A DNA stretch of 64,000 nucleotides from Mycobacterium sp. (GCA_020438865.1 JAGQTU010000010.1:1-64000); one strand, 5' to 3'; positions 39,856-63,599 are shown, numbered from the stretch's first letter. The notes: generated by a model from the sequence alone, not told the origin. Program-made: numbers and translations.

Positions 39856-40436
39856 GACGCGCTCTCCATGGGTGGGTCCAGGGGGAAGTCGAGCGGGACG
39901 TCGAGGATGGAGATCACGGTGGCCAGCGAGTCGTATTGCGCTGCGAGCATGCAGAATTCGATCAGCTGCCGCCGGGACAGGTAGGCGGCCAGGGTGTCCC
40001 AGGTGGCGGTGCTGACGGCCCGGGCGGTGACGAACTCGTCGGTGGCCCGCAGCAGCGCCTGCTGGCGGGCCGAGAGTCCGTCGGTGTCCGGCCAGGCGAA
40101 GATCTTGGCCTGCAGGTCGGCGTGGACCCGGTAGCGCTCGGCGATGCGCCGGTGCTGCTGCAACTCGTATTCGCAGTTGCGCAGGTGCGCCACTCGCAGG
40201 ATCACCAGCTCGGTTTCGGGCCGCGGCAGCTTGCCCCAATACAGCACGGCGCCGTAGAGGTACCAGAACCGGAAGAGCCGCTTGTGCTGTCCGAGTGCGG
40301 TGAACAGGTGCATCCGGGGCGCCTTGATCACCCGGGCGGCGAGCTTGGTGAATATCCAGTTGATCAGGCCGAGTTCGCGCAGGCTCGCGCCGGGGATGCG
40401 CCCTTCGTCGAGGGTTCGGCCGGGTTCGATGGTCAT
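39852..40436 (-). CDS. Carboxymuconolactone decarboxylase-family (AhpD-like) protein in the pps operon
   Basis: The 194-residue helical protein carries the CMD/AhpD-fold signature ETELVILRVAHLRNCEYELQ, with Glu76, Cys88 and His95 in the pattern C-x6-H. Only one cysteine is present in the motif, so the CxxC of true AhpD peroxidases is missing and a peroxidase or disulfide role is unlikely. Family members include gamma-carboxymuconolactone decarboxylase. This makes it tempting to propose removal of the terminal carboxyl from the beta-keto acid released from PpsE, a step required in phthiocerol assembly, but nothing in the sequence proves it. A membrane- or lipid-binding role is the alternative; the N-terminal half has LINWIFTKLAARVIK and RFWYLYGAVLYW. 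It overlaps ppsD and the SDR gene by ATGA on both sides. Confidence 0.83.
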   Translation of the reverse strand: MTIEPGRTLDEGRIPGASLRELGLINWIFTKLAARVIKAPRMHLFTALGQHKRLFRFWYLYGAVLYWGKLPRPETELVILRVAHLRNCEYELQQHRRIAERYRVHADLQAKIFAWPDTDGLSARQQALLRATDEFVTARAVSTATWDTLAAYLSRRQLIEFCMLAAQYDSLATVISILDVPLDFPLDPPMESAS

Positions 40437-43400
40437 ACCCGTTGTCCTCTCCGGCGCGCGGCGGCCTGCTGGCGCGCGGCGGCGCGTTGTTGCGCGCGGT
40501 CGCGGACGCCGTCGGCGCGTGGGTTGTCCGCGTCGGCGATGCCGAGCTGGCCGATCAGGTCGGTGGTGACGTCCCGCAGGGACGCGCCCTGCAGCAGCAT
40601 CGCCACCGGCGGCTCGACGCCGAAGTCGGCGCGCGCGGTGTTGCGGATCCGCACCGCCATCAGAGAATCCATGCCCAGTTCGAGCAGCGGGCGGCTGGGG
40701 TCGAGCACCGACGGGTCGTGATAGCCCATCACCGCGGCGATCCGCGCGCACAGCCGGTCGGTGACGATGCGGTGCGCCTCGCCGGCCTCGAGTTCGCGCA
40801 GCGCGTCGGGTCCGGCCCAGTCGCCGGCGTCGTCGGCCATGTCCAGTTCCTCGACCACCCGGGTGAAGTAACCGAGCTGGCGGATCTCCGGGAACGCGAC
40901 CAGGGCCCGGTCGGCCCGCAGTCGCGCCACACCGGTGATGGCGCGGTCGGTGGCCAGCAACGCCTCGAGCGCCTCGAGTCCCTCTGCGGGGGTGATCGGG
41001 TCGAGCACGCTGGCGGTAAGCGCCTGCGCCACACCGACTTCCGACCACGGACCCCAGTTGATCCCGGTGGCGGGCAGGCCGGCGGCGTGGCGGCAGCGGA
41101 TCAGCGCATCCAGCCAGGCGCTGGCGCACGCATAGGCCAGCTGTCCGGGCGAACCCAACAGGGAAGCGGCCGAGGAGAATCCGACCCACCAGTCCAGCTG
41201 CAGCTCAGCGGTGGCCTGGTGCAGTCGCAGCGCGCCGGTGGCCTTCGGCGCCCACACCCGGTGCAGGCTCTCCTTGGTCATGGCGACCAACAGGTTGTCG
41301 TCGATGGCCGCCGCGCCGTGTACCACCCCGCGCAGGTCGAGTCCGCTCTGCCGGGCGGCGGCGACCAGCCGCTCGGCCACACCGGGTTCGGCGAGATCGC
41401 CCGCCACGATCTCGATCTCGGCCCGGCCGGCCAGTTCGGCTACGGTCTTCTGCTGGTCCTCGGACGGTTCGCGACGGCCGTTGAGCACCACCCGGCCCGC
41501 CCCGTTGTCGACCAGCCAGCGCGCGACGACCAGGCCCAGACCGCCCAGGCCGCCGGTGACGATGTAGGCGGCCCCGGTGCGTACGACCGGCTGCTCGCCG
41601 GGCGCGGGCAGCTGTGCCCGGGACAGCCGTTGGACGTGGCGCCGGCCCGATCGCCAGGCGATGACGTCGTCGGAGTCGGTGCACTGCAGTTCGGTGGCCA
41701 GTTCGGTCAGCGCCTGCTCGCCGCGGTCCAGGTCGACCAGGGTGGCCCGCAGGTCGGGGTGCTCGTAGGCCAGCACCCGGATCAGGCCGGTGAGCGCACC
41801 GGCGGCCGGATCGCCGGCCTCGTCCCCCACCCCGTCACCCGCCTGGTCACCGGCGACCACCAGCCCGCCGCGGGTGACGAGCCACAGCCGGGGTGCGCGA
41901 CCGTGCCAGCCGCCGAGGACGGCCCGTACCGTCGAGGCGATCGACCACACCGCGTCCCTGGACTGTCCGACGCAGGCCTCGAGGTCGGTCGAGCCCGCCC
42001 CGACGAAGACGACCACTCCGGCCGGCGGGCGTTCGGCGTCGGCACAGGTGTCGGCGAACGCCGCCCGCACCGCGGCCTCGTCGGTGACGTCGGCGGTGAC
42101 GACCCGCCGCTGCGGAGTGCGCCACGACCCGGCGAACCCGTCGGCCGCGGCGCGGGCGTCGGGATGGTCGGCCAGCAGCAGCCAGCTGCCCGGGGTGGTC
42201 TCGGCGGCGGGCTGCGCGGGGCTCTGCACCCATGCGGTGTCGAAGATCTTCTGCTCCAGCGGCAACGGGAAGGCCCGCCGCTCGACCCGGCGCACGTAGA
42301 TTCCGGTGATCTCGGCGGTGGGGGTGCCCGCCTCGTCGGTGAGCACGACGTTGCCCAGCTTGCCCGCACCGCCCTCGTCGAGATCCTTGACCTCGGCGTG
42401 GCACCGGGCGCGGCGGCCGACGTCGCCGAAGATGCGGATCTCCTCGAACGACACCGGTAGGTAGCTCACCTCGGCGGCCTCGGCGACCGTGCGCTCGGGC
42501 ATCGCCGCGGCCATGGTCTGCAGCGCGGCGTCCAGCATCACCGGGTGGATGTGGAAGCCGGCATGCCGCACCGCCTCGTCGGGCAGGCTGATCTCGGTGT
42601 CCGCCGAGCCGTCCGCCTGCCGGAGCACCCGGACCAGCGCCGCGAACGCGGGGCCGTGGTGCTGGCCGGTCTGGCGCAGGGTGGCGTAGAAGTCGGACGG
42701 CGACACCTCGGTGCCGGTGCCCGCCGTGCGTGGCGGTGGGGGTTGATCGCCCTGGCGCTCTTGGACTTTGGCGACCGCATGCCGGGTCCAGGCTTCGGTC
42801 GCCGAGCGGGAGAAGATCTCCACCCGCGCCGAGCCGTCGGCGCTGCGGGACAGCTGGGTGGTGATCGGTGTGTGGGCGTCCAGCGGCAGCATCTGCTCGA
42901 CCTCGACGCCGGCCACCGACACTTTCGCGGCGGGCAGGCCGAACGCCTCGCCGCCCGCGGCCAGCGCGATCTCGGCGAACCCGGCGGCGGGCAGGATGGC
43001 CTGGCCGCCTACCCGGTGGTCGGCCAGCCACGGGCAGACGTCGGTGCCGACGTCGCCCTGCCAGACGTGGTCCCGCCCGGACGGCAGTTCGATGTACGCA
43101 CCCAGCAGCGGATGGGTGGCGGTCAGTTCGACCACGGCCGAACGGTCGGCGACCCAGAAGTCGCGATGCCGCCACGGCGTGGGCGGCAGATCCGGCAGTT
43201 GGGCGCCCGCCACCGCGGGCGGCAGGACACCAACCGCGGCGAGCTGGCTGTGGAAGAACAGGGTTTCGTCGCCGTCCCGGTTCATCGTCGAGGCGATCAG
43301 CACATCGTCGCGGGTGTCGGCGATGGCGTGGGTGAGCAGCGGGTGCGGGCTCACCTCGACGAAGGCGGCTCCACGTGCGGCGGCTGCGGCCTCGGTGACG

Positions 43401-45807
43401 GCCTCGGTGAAGCGGACCGGGTTGCGCAGGTTGGCCACCCAGTGCTCGGCGTCGAATCGCGATGCGGGACCGGCCTCGTCGACGGTGGTGATCAGCGGGA
43501 TGCTCGGGGTCGTCGGCGCCAGCCCGGCCAGGGCGGTGCGCAGTTCGGGCAGGATCGGGTCGATGATCGGGTGGTGCGAGGCGACGTCGACCTCGACCCG
43601 GCGGGCCAGCCGGTTCTGGGCGGCCACCTGGGCCACCAGTAGGTCGACCTGGTCGGGCGGTCCGGCGATCACGGTCTGGCGCGGGGAGGCATGTACGGCG
43701 ACGGTGACCTCGGGATGGTCGGCGATCAGCGCCTCGGCGGCCTGGGCATCGAGCTCGACCAGGGCCATCGCGCCCTGCCCGGACAGCCGGGCCATCAGCC
43801 GGGACCGGGTGGCGATCACCTGCAGGCCCTCGGCGACGCTCAGGGCCCCGGCCACCACGGCCGCGGTGACCTCGCCCATCGAATGACCGATCACCGCAAC
43901 GGGTTCCACGCCGTAGGAGCGCCACAATGCGGTCAACGCGAGCTGCATGCCGACCAGCACCGGCTGGATACGGTCGATGCCGACCACCGGCTGCCCGCCG
44001 GCCAGCACCTCGCGCAGCGAGAATCCGGCCTGCGCAACGAAATCCGGCTCGATCTCGGCGACGGCGGCGGCGAAGGCGGGCTCCTCGTCCAGCAGCTGCC
44101 TGCCCATCCCCGCCCACTGCGAGCCCTGCCCGGAGTAGACGAACACCGCGCCCGAACCGCGCGGCCGGTCGTGTGGGGCGACCTGGCCGGAGGCGATGGC
44201 CCGCAGACCCGTGACGGCCTCGGCGTGATCGCGCGCGCAGACGACGGCGAGTTTGGGGTGCCGGGCGCGATGGTGGTTCAGGGCGTCGGCGATGTCCGCC
44301 AATTGCGCTGCGGCGCCCGCATTCTCCAGCCAGTCGGCCAGCGCACCGGCCCAGGCGGCCACCCGTTCCGGGGTCTTGCCGGACACCGTCAGGATGTGCA
44401 CGCCCGGTACCGCGGTGCGGCCGGCCCCGGTGGGGGCCTGTTCGAGGATCACGTGCGCGTTGGTGCCGCCGAGGCCGAAGGATGACACCGCGGCGCGGCG
44501 CGGACCCGAGCCGGCCGGATACGGCATGGTCTCGGTCGGCACGAAGAACCGGGTCGGGGTCGGGTCGATGGCCTGGTTCCACCGGGTGAAGTGCAGGTTG
44601 CGCGGGACGGTGCCGTGGCGCAGCACCAGGACGGCCTTGATGAAACCGGCGACCCCGGCGGCGGCCTCCAGGTGGCCGAGGTTGGTCTTCACCGATCCCA
44701 GCGCACAGGGTGCCCCGCCGCGGCCGTAGGTGCTTGCCAGGGACTCGAATTCGATCGGGTCGCCCAGCACGGTGCCGGTGCCGTGGGCCTCGATGTAGTT
44801 CACCGTCTCCGGCGCGACCCCGCCGATCCGCAGCGCGTCGGTGATCACGTCGCGCTGGGCCAGCACGTTCGGAGCGGTCAGCCCGTTCGACCGGCCGTCC
44901 TGATTGACCGCCGAGCCCCGCACCACCGCGAGCACCCGGTCGCCGTCGCGCACCGCGTCGGCGAGCCGCTTGAGCACCACCACACCGCAGCCCTCGCCGC
45001 GGACGAAACCGTCGGCGGCGGCGTCGAATGTCTTGCACCGGCCCTGCGGGGACAGCGCCGACCACTTGGACAGCGCGATCCCGGTGAACGGCGACAGGCT
45101 CAGCTGCACCCCGCCGGCCAGCGCGAGGTCGCTCTCCCGCAGCCGCAGGCTCTGGCAGGCCAGGTGGATCGACACCAGCGAGGACGAGCACGCGGTGTCC
45201 ACCGCGACCGCCGGACCGCGCAGCCCGAGCAGGTAGGCGATCCGGCCCACCGCGGTGCTGTGCGGGTTGCCGGTGCTCACGTAGGCGTCGATCTCGGCCC
45301 GGCGTTCGATGTTGACGATGGTGTAGTCCCACGACGACATGCCCATCAGCACGCCGGTCCTGGTGCCGCTCAGCTCCTCCGGCGCGATGCCCGCGTGTTC
45401 GAGAGCCTCCCAAGCCACTTCGAGCAGCATCCGCTGCTGGGGGTCCATCGCCTCGGCCTCGCGCGGGGTGATGCCGAAGAAGTCGGCGTCGAAGCCCTCG
45501 ACATCGGAGACGAATCCGCCCCACTTCGTGGTCATTCGGCCCGGCGCCTGCGGATCCGGGTCGTAGAACGCATCGGCGTCCCAGCGGTCCCCGGGCACCT
45601 CGCTGATCGCGTCGACGCCGTCGAGCAGCAGCCGCCACAGGCTCTGCGGACCGTCGACCTCGCCGGGGAACCGGCAGCCGATGCCGACGACGGCGATCGG
45701 TTCGGCCACCGAGTCGACCGGAAACACGGTTCCGGCTCGAATCAGCTCCTTGGCCAGCACCTCTCGCGCTTGCGGCGACATCTGGGCGGCACGGTCGGCG
45801 AGGCTCG

Positions 45808-45811
<4 letters not shown>
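40433..45811 (-). CDS. ppsD: Phthiocerol synthesis type I PKS PpsD (KS-AT-DH-KR-ACP)
   Basis: PpsD extends the chain with a methylmalonyl unit in the known pathway. The 1792-residue protein has KS (about 38-455, active Cys208 in DTACSSS), AT (555-850, Ser644 in GHSMGE, and VASHHPIIDPIL) and DH (900-1075, HRVGGQAILP). KR (about 1415-1600, [15 protein letters not shown], active Tyr in QLAYACASAW) and ACP (about 1690-1760, GMDSLM) follow. There is no enoylreductase, so full reduction would need a trans-acting ER, as Rv2953 does in M. tuberculosis; none is visible in this window. The first residues (MTSLADRAAQMSP) and the C-terminal Arg/Ala-rich tail (RDRAQQRAAARQQAAARRR) match the M. tuberculosis protein as I recall it, although that one is about 1827 residues. 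The GTG at 45811 overlaps the ppsC stop. Confidence 0.96.
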
Positions 45812-52295
<6,484 letters not shown>

Positions 52296-52299
<4 letters not shown>

Positions 52300-55200
52300 T
52301 TCGACGAACCAAGCCTCTCGGCGAGTTCTTGCAGCAGTTGGTCTTCGGTGAGTTCTGCGTAGGAATCCGCGGCGACCGGGCCGGCTCCGGATTCGAGGGG
52401 GCCCAGTTCCGGCAGTACCGTCACGAGGTGGTCGGTGAGGGCCTCCACCGTCGGGTAGTCGAACACCGTTGCGGGAGTGAGCGGTTCGCCGAGGCTGGCG
52501 CTGAGGTTACGGGCCAGTGTGACGGTCATCAGCGAATCCATCCCGAGCTGGAAGAAGCCGGCCGCCGGGTCGAGGACTTCCGAGTCGGGCAGTCCCATCA
52601 CCGCCGACGCCAGCGCCCCCACGTGGTCGGCCAGCAGGTCGCGGCGCCGTTCGGGGGCGCTGTTTCGCAACGCCTTTCGGAACTCGCTCTCCGGCAGGGC
52701 GCGGATCGCGTCGTCGGCGTCGGCCAGCACGTCGTCGAGGATGCGCAGCGCGCCGCGGGTCCGGTACGCCGCGGCCAGCACCGGCCAGTCGGCGTCGACG
52801 ACGCTGGACTGCACCGGCGCGTCGGGGCCGAGCACCAGCGACAGCGCCCCGATGGCCACCTCGTCGGCCATCGGCGCCATGCCGGTCTCCGAGGTCACCT
52901 GCCGGGTGTCGGCCTGCAGGTCGGCCAGCGACTTCCACACCCCCCAGTTCACCGCGGTGCCGGGCAGGCCGAGGTTGCGGCGGGCGGCGGCGAAGGCGTC
53001 CAGGAAGGTGCTCGTCGCCGTGTAGTGCGCCAGCCAACGGGAGCCGAGCAGACCCGAGATCGACGAGAACAGCAGGAAGTGCCGGACATCGGTGCGCAGC
53101 GAGAGGGTGTGCAGGTTGTCCAGCGCGTCCAGTTTGGGGCGGAACATGGTGTCGACGTCGTCGTCGGTCATGTCGGCCAGGGTCACCGGTCCCCCGGCGA
53201 AGGCGACCAGATAGATGCCTTCCAGGGCCGGCAGTTCGGCGCCGAAGCGGTCGAACAGCGCCGCCATGGCGGTGTGGTCGGTGGCGTCGGCGGCGACGGT
53301 GACCAGCCGGGTACCGGTCGCCGAGAGCCGCTGGGTCAGTTCGCTCAGCCGGTCGCCGGGGTTGCGCGACACCGCGACGATCGTGCCCGCCCCCATGTCG
53401 GCGAGCTGCTGGATCAGCTGGGGGCCGATGTGGCCGGTCGCCCCGATGACCAGCTGGCTGGCGTCGGCGTCGAGCGTGGCCGGCCCCGCCGTCGGGATCC
53501 ACCGCTGCAGCCGGGGCACGTGGCGGACACCGGCGCGGTAGACGACCTGATCCTCGCCGTCCCCGGCGGCGGCCTCGGCGCGCAGGTGGCGGGCGGCCAG
53601 CACGGCGGGCACCGCTTCGTCGACGTCGACGAGGCCGCCCCAGATCTCCGGATGCTCCAGGGCGATGGTGCGGCCCAGCCCCCACAGCACCGCGTGCGTC
53701 GGGTTGGCCCGATCGGCATCGGCGACGGGCTGGGCGTTGCGGGTCAGGAAGAACAGCCGCGGCGGTGACGGCATCGCGATCAGTTGCCGGGCAAGGTCTT
53801 TGGCCTCATTGAACAGCGCATAGGCGGCGCTGAGATCACCGGCGGTGGCGGTCGGCGCGAAGAGCACGGTGTCGGCGTCGGTGAGCGCCGCTGCACCGAG
53901 TTCGCTCGCGAGATCGGGGTCACCGAGCACCAGCCAGCGACCGGACTCGGCGGCGGGCTGCGCCAGTGGGCGGGCGGGCCAGCTCGGCCGGTACAGCCAG
54001 TCCGCGGGGACCGGGAGGCTGCCGCCGGGCAACTGCTTTGGCGGCCTTTGCGCGCTTTGCAGCTGGGTCGCGGCGCCCGCGGGTGGGCTGTCGATCCAGT
54101 ACCGGATGTGCTGCCACGGCGTGGTGGGGAGGTCGGCCTGCGGGCCGGCCGGGTGTTCGGTGTCCGGTGGCGCCGCGGTGTGGGTGGCGTTGAGTGCGGT
54201 GTGGAAGGCGACGGTGTCGTTGGTGTCGCGTTCGAGGGTTCCGAAGACGTGGTGGTGGGCGGCCGGATCGCCGGGCGCGCCGAGGGTGTCGGCGATGGCC
54301 CGTATCAGCACGGGGTGCGGGCTGATCTCGACGAAGGTGGTGTGGGAGGCGCCCGCGTTGGCGATGGCCTGGGCGAAGCGCACCGGGTTGCGCATGTTGG
54401 CCACCCAGTGCTCGGCGCCGAACAGTGCTGCGGGGTCGGCGTTCTCGACGGTGGTGATGACGGGGATACGCGGGGTGTTGGATCGCAGGTCGGCGAGTTC
54501 GGTGCGCAGTTGCCCGACAATGGGATCCATCATCGCGGTGTGCGAGGCCACCTCCATGTTCACCCGCCGCGCGAACACATTGCGCTCACCCGCGGCGGCC
54601 AACACCGCCTCCACCGCATCGGTCGGACCCGCCACCACCGTCTGACGCGGCGAGGAATACACACTCACCGACACCCCCGGATACCCCGCGATCAACGCCT
54701 CGGCCTCATCAGCGGGAAGCTCCACCAACCCCACCGCACCCTTATCGGCCAACCCCGCCATCAACCGCGCCCGGGTCGCGATCACCCGCAGCCCCTCCGC
54801 CGGGGTCAACGCCCCGGCCACCACCGCCGCGCTCACCTCCCCCATCGAATGACCGATCACCGCATCGGGCTGCACCCCATAGGACCGCCACAACGCCGTC
54901 AACGCCAACTGCACCCCGGCGATCACCGACTGAACCCGAACCGAACCCTCCACCGGCCGGCCCTCGGCCAGCACGTCATGCAACGAGAACCCCACCTCGG
55001 CGACGAACACCGGCTCCAACTCATCGACCGCCGCCGCGAACGCCGGCTCATCGGCCAACAACTGCCGACCCATCCCCGCCCACTGCGAACCCTGACCCGA
55101 ATAGACGAACACCGTCCCGGACCCACACGCCCCGGAATGCGGCCCCACCACACCCACACCGGAGCGACCCGCCGCCAAAGCCCGCAACCCCGCCACGGCC

Positions 55201-56785
55201 TGGTCGCGGTCGGCCCCGCAGACCGTGGCGAACACCGGGTGCCGGGTGCGATGGTGGTTGACGGTGTGGGCGATATCCGCAAGCGGCACAAGGACTCCCG
55301 CGCCGTCCATCCAGTCGGCCAGCGTGGCGGCCATCGCGGCCACTCGCTCGGCGGTCTGCCCGGACACCACCAGCGTGCTGACCGCGGGCGTCCCGGTTGA
55401 GCCGGTCAACTCGATGGCGGGCCCCTGCTCGATGATCACGTGGGCGTTGGTGCCGCCGAACCCGAAGGACGACACCGCAGCCCGGCGCGGGTCGTCGGAG
55501 GCCGGCCAGGACACCGGTTCGGTGGGAACGAAGAACCGGGTGGGGGCGGCGTCGATGGCGGGGTTCCATCGGGAGAAGTTCAGGCTGGGCGGGATCCGGC
55601 CGTGCTGCACGGCCAGGGCGGCCTTGATGAAGCCGGCGATACCGGCCGCGCCCTCCAGGTGCCCGAAGTTGGTCTTGGCCGAGCCGAGCGCGCACGGGTG
55701 GGCGCCGCGCCCGTAGGTGTCGGCGAGCGCCTCGAACTCGATCGGGTCGCCGAGATTGGTTGCGGTGCCGTGGGCTTCGATGAAGTCGACGGTGTCGGCG
55801 GGGATGTCACCGGAGCGCAGCGCGTCGACGATCACGTCCCGCTGAGCCAGGGCGTTGGGGGCGGTCACCCCGTTGGACCGGCCGTCGGAGTTGATCGCCG
55901 AGCCGCGGATCACGGCGAGCACCCGGTCAGCGTCGCGCACCGCGTCGACCAGTCGCTTGAGCACCACCACCCCGCAGCCCTCGCCGCGCACGAACCCGTC
56001 GGCGTCGGCGTCGAAGGTCCGGCACTTGCCCTGCTGGGACATCAGACCCCAGGCCGACAGGGCGATCTGGCTCTCCGGGCGCAACAGCACGTTGGTCCCC
56101 CCGGCCAGCGCGAGGTCGCTCTCCCGCGATCGCAGGCTCTGGCAGGCCAGGTGGATCGCCACCAGCGACGACGAACAGGCGGTGTCGACCGCGACGGCGG
56201 GCCCGCGCAGGCCGAGCAGGTAGGACACCCGGCCCGCGGTGACCGCGTGCGCGTTACCGGTTGCGGTGTAGGCGCTGACCGACTCCGGGGTCTGCGCCGA
56301 CATCGCCTGGTACTCGTTGTAGTAGACGCCCACCAGCACACCGGTGCGGGTGCCGGCCAGCGACTCCGGCCGAATGCCCGCGTGTTCCAGCGCTTCCCAG
56401 GTGACCTCCAGCAGCAGCCGCTGCTGGGGATCCATCGCCTCGGCCTCGCGCGGGGTGATGCCGAAGAAGTCGGCGTCGAACCCGGCCACGTCGGGCAGGA
56501 AGCCGCCCCACTTCGTGGTCATCCGGCCCGGGACCAGCGGGTCGGGGTCGTAGAAGGCCTCGACGTCCCAGCGGTCGGCGGGGACCTCGGTGATGCCGTC
56601 GCGGCCCTCCATCAGCAGCTGCCAGTAGCTGTCCGGGCCGTCGACACCGCCGGGGAATCGGCAGCCGATTCCGACCACCGCCACCGGTTCGGCTCCGGAC
56701 AGCCGGGCCGCCTTGGCGAACTGATCGGACAGCGCGGTGCGCTGCTCACCGGTCATCGCCGAGACCCGGTCGAACACCGCCTTGG

Positions 56786-56789
<4 letters not shown>
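52296..56789 (-). CDS. ppsB: Phthiocerol synthesis type I PKS PpsB (KS-AT-KR-ACP)
   Basis: PpsB adds the second extender and reduces the keto group to the hydroxyl that later becomes one arm of the 1,3-diol. The 1497 residues contain KS (about 32-455, active Cys205 in [19 protein letters not shown]) and AT (553-860, Ser648 in GHSMGE). KR (about 1105-1300) has [14 protein letters not shown] and [13 protein letters not shown], and ACP (1395-1465) has Ser1419 in GMDSLM. A C-terminal docking helix, [17 protein letters not shown], should pair with the N-terminal helix of PpsC. KR has Ser where YxxxN is usual, as I recall in M. tuberculosis PpsB too. Most of the AT coding DNA (54486-55196) is identical to that of ppsA. 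The start GTG overlaps the ppsA stop. Confidence 0.96.
54486..55196. repeat. 711-bp exact duplication in the ppsB AT domain (copy 1)
   Basis: This block is identical base for base to 58985-59695 in ppsA; the offset is 4499 bp throughout. Identity breaks sharply at both ends, with one mismatch at 55197 before about 14 further matching bases. It encodes about 237 residues covering most of the AT domain, from [15 protein letters not shown] to [15 protein letters not shown]. On the coding strand Leu is mostly TTG (about 15 against about 4 CTG) and Asp mostly GAT (7 against 1 GAC), unlike the CTG/GAC-rich flanks. Confidence 0.97.
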
Positions 56790-61497
<4,708 letters not shown>

Positions 61498-61501
<4 letters not shown>

Positions 61502-63237
61502 CCCGCGATGTCCATGTCCAGCCGCTGGAAGACGCCCTCGCGATACAGCTCGGCGCACGACGAACGACGGATCTTGCCGCTGGTGGTGATCGGAATCGAA
61601 CCCGGCTCCACCAGCACGAGGTCATTGACGCGCAGGTTGTGCCACTTCCACACGGCGTTGGCGACCTCGTGCTTGACCGAGTCCAGTTGCGGGTTGCGCT
61701 TGACCTCGACTATCGCGACCAGGTTCTCCGACGCCTCGTCCTCGACGGCGATGGCGGCGACCCGCCCGCCGGTGATCTCGCGGATCGTGGCCTCGATGTC
61801 CTCCGGGTAGTGATTGCGCCCGTCGACGATCAACAGGTCCTTGAGCCGGCCCATGATGAACAACTCGCCGCCGGACAGCGCGCCCAGGTCCCCGGTGCGC
61901 AGCCACGGCCCGGCGGGGGTGCCCTCGGCGGGCTGGTTGATCCGCGCGCGGAACACCCGGGTGGTCTGTTCGGGCTTGTGCCAGTAGCCCAGCGCGACGT
62001 TGTCGCCGCGGGTCCAGATCTCGCCGATGGTCCCCTCGGGCTGCTCCAGACCGGTCTCCGGGTCGACGATGCGGACCGGGTAGGCGTTCGGCGGGCCGTA
62101 GCTGACCAGTTCGGTGCCGCCCTCCTGATCCGACTCGCAACGCCGGGCCACCCCGGCGGCCAGGTGCTGCAGGTCGAAGCGCGCGGTGCGGACGGTGTCC
62201 GAGATGGGCGGCGACGCGACGTACAGCGTGGCCTCGGCCAGCCCGTACGAGGGGCGGATGACCTTCTCGGAGAGGCCGAACTTCGCGAACCGGTCGATGA
62301 ACCGCCGCACGGTGCCGTGGTGTACGCGCTCGGCGCCGCTCAGGATGCCGTGCACGCGGGACAGGTCGAGGCCCTCCATGTCGGCATCGGTGGTCCGGCG
62401 GGCGGCCAGCTCGAAGGCGAAGTTCGGTGCGCCGGAGAAGCACAGCGGGTGCTGTGCCATCAGCTGCATCCAGCTGGCCGGCTTGGCCAGGAACGCCAGC
62501 GGGCTGGCCAGCGCCCCGTCACAGCCGGTGACCAGCGGTGAGCAGACGCCCATGATCAGGCCCAGGTCGTGGAAGAACGGCAGCCAGGACACCACCGAGG
62601 TCTCCTCGGGCACGGTGCCGCCGTAGTGGATGAAGTAGTCGCGGACCACCTGCTCGACGTTGTTGATCACGTTCTGGTGCGAGACGATGACGCCGGCCGG
62701 GGTGCGGGTGGAACCGGAGGTGTACTGCAGATACGCCGGACCGGGGCGGGAGTTGTCGGTGGTGTCGAGCTCCCGGGTGGCGTCGACGTCGACCAGGTCG
62801 ACCTCGACCACGGTCGGGGACGGGCGGCCGCCGTGCGGGTTGGCGTACTTGTTGATGTCGGCCACCGCCGCGGAGGTGGTCAGCAGCACCGTCGGGGCGC
62901 TGTCCTCCAGCGCGGACTCGGCGCGCTGGTCGTGCACGCCGAACATCGGCACCGACAGCGGCACCGCGATCAGGCCGGCCTGCATGGCGCCGTAGAAGGC
63001 CACGATGTAGTCCAGGCTCTGTGGGGCCACGATCGCGGCGCGATCGCCGGGGGCGGCGAATCGCCGCAGTTCCTCGGCCAGGGCCAGCACCCGCCGGTAC
63101 AGCTGCGACCAGGTCAGACTCTCCGGATGTCCGGTCCCGAGGATGGCGCCGTCCATGAACGTGAAGGCGGTCGCGTCACCCTGGCTGGCGGCCCGCTCGC
63201 GCAGCAATGCCGGAAGCGAGATCTCGGTGTGGGGCAT
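61498..63237 (-). CDS. fadD26: Long-chain fatty-acyl-AMP ligase FadD26 (FAAL)
   Basis: FadD26 converts a long-chain fatty acid to acyl-AMP and passes it to the first ACP of PpsA, starting phthiocerol synthesis. The 579-residue protein has the adenylation motifs YTSGSTRTPAG (about 170-180), SWLPFFHDLGLIMG, SYGLAEATLY, GYWHKPEQT, WLRTGDLGAL and a C-terminal KIRRSSC with the adenylation lysine. RTPAGVIVSHQNVI and the following insertion are characteristic of FAALs rather than acyl-CoA ligases. The order fadD26-ppsA and close similarity to M. tuberculosis FadD26 (583) secure the name. The ATG at 63237 has GAAGAGG about eight bases upstream. It is the first gene of the 13-gene operon. Confidence 0.96.
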
Positions 63238-63553
63238 GGAAATGACCTCTTCGCGTTTCTTCGATATGTGGCTCGAGCCAGGCCGGAACGTCGGGCGCAG
63301 GTCCGGGACTATCCGGGCGTGCCAAGCTCCGCGACGGGTTCGGCAATGCGCAACCGCCGACCGCGTTTTCCCCAGACCCCTCGGCTCGGGACCGGAGCAA
63401 ATTTATCAGGCACGTCAGGAACTATACGTGTAGCGGGCCCTCGGATACCACTTTCCGGTCGCTGCTCGACGGTTGTCAACTTCCTCTACCAGCCCCGCGC
63501 CCGGTCGCTTGATGTGCAAAAGTGGCCGATGAAGTGGGCGAATGCTGCCATTG

Positions 63554-63589
63554 TGCGATATCAAACCGAACGAACAATTTGTTATCGCA
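63554..63589. promoter_or_regulatory. Inverted repeat with 12-bp arms, candidate operator
   Basis: The arms TGCGATATCAAA (63554-63565) and TTTGTTATCGCA (63578-63589) match at 11 of 12 positions as an inverted repeat, separated by 12 bp. The site lies in the A+T-rich part of the region, about 320 bp upstream of the fadD26 start. Its symmetry and low G+C suggest a binding site for a dimeric regulator. No regulator gene is adjacent in the window. Confidence 0.5.
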
Positions 63590-63599
63590 TCGACCCGAA

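Noticed and set aside
63473-63478. TTGACA on the minus strand as the -35 of the fadD26 promoter
   Set aside because: No TANNNT element occurs 16-19 bp downstream; the nearest candidate -10 (63421-63426) is much too far away.
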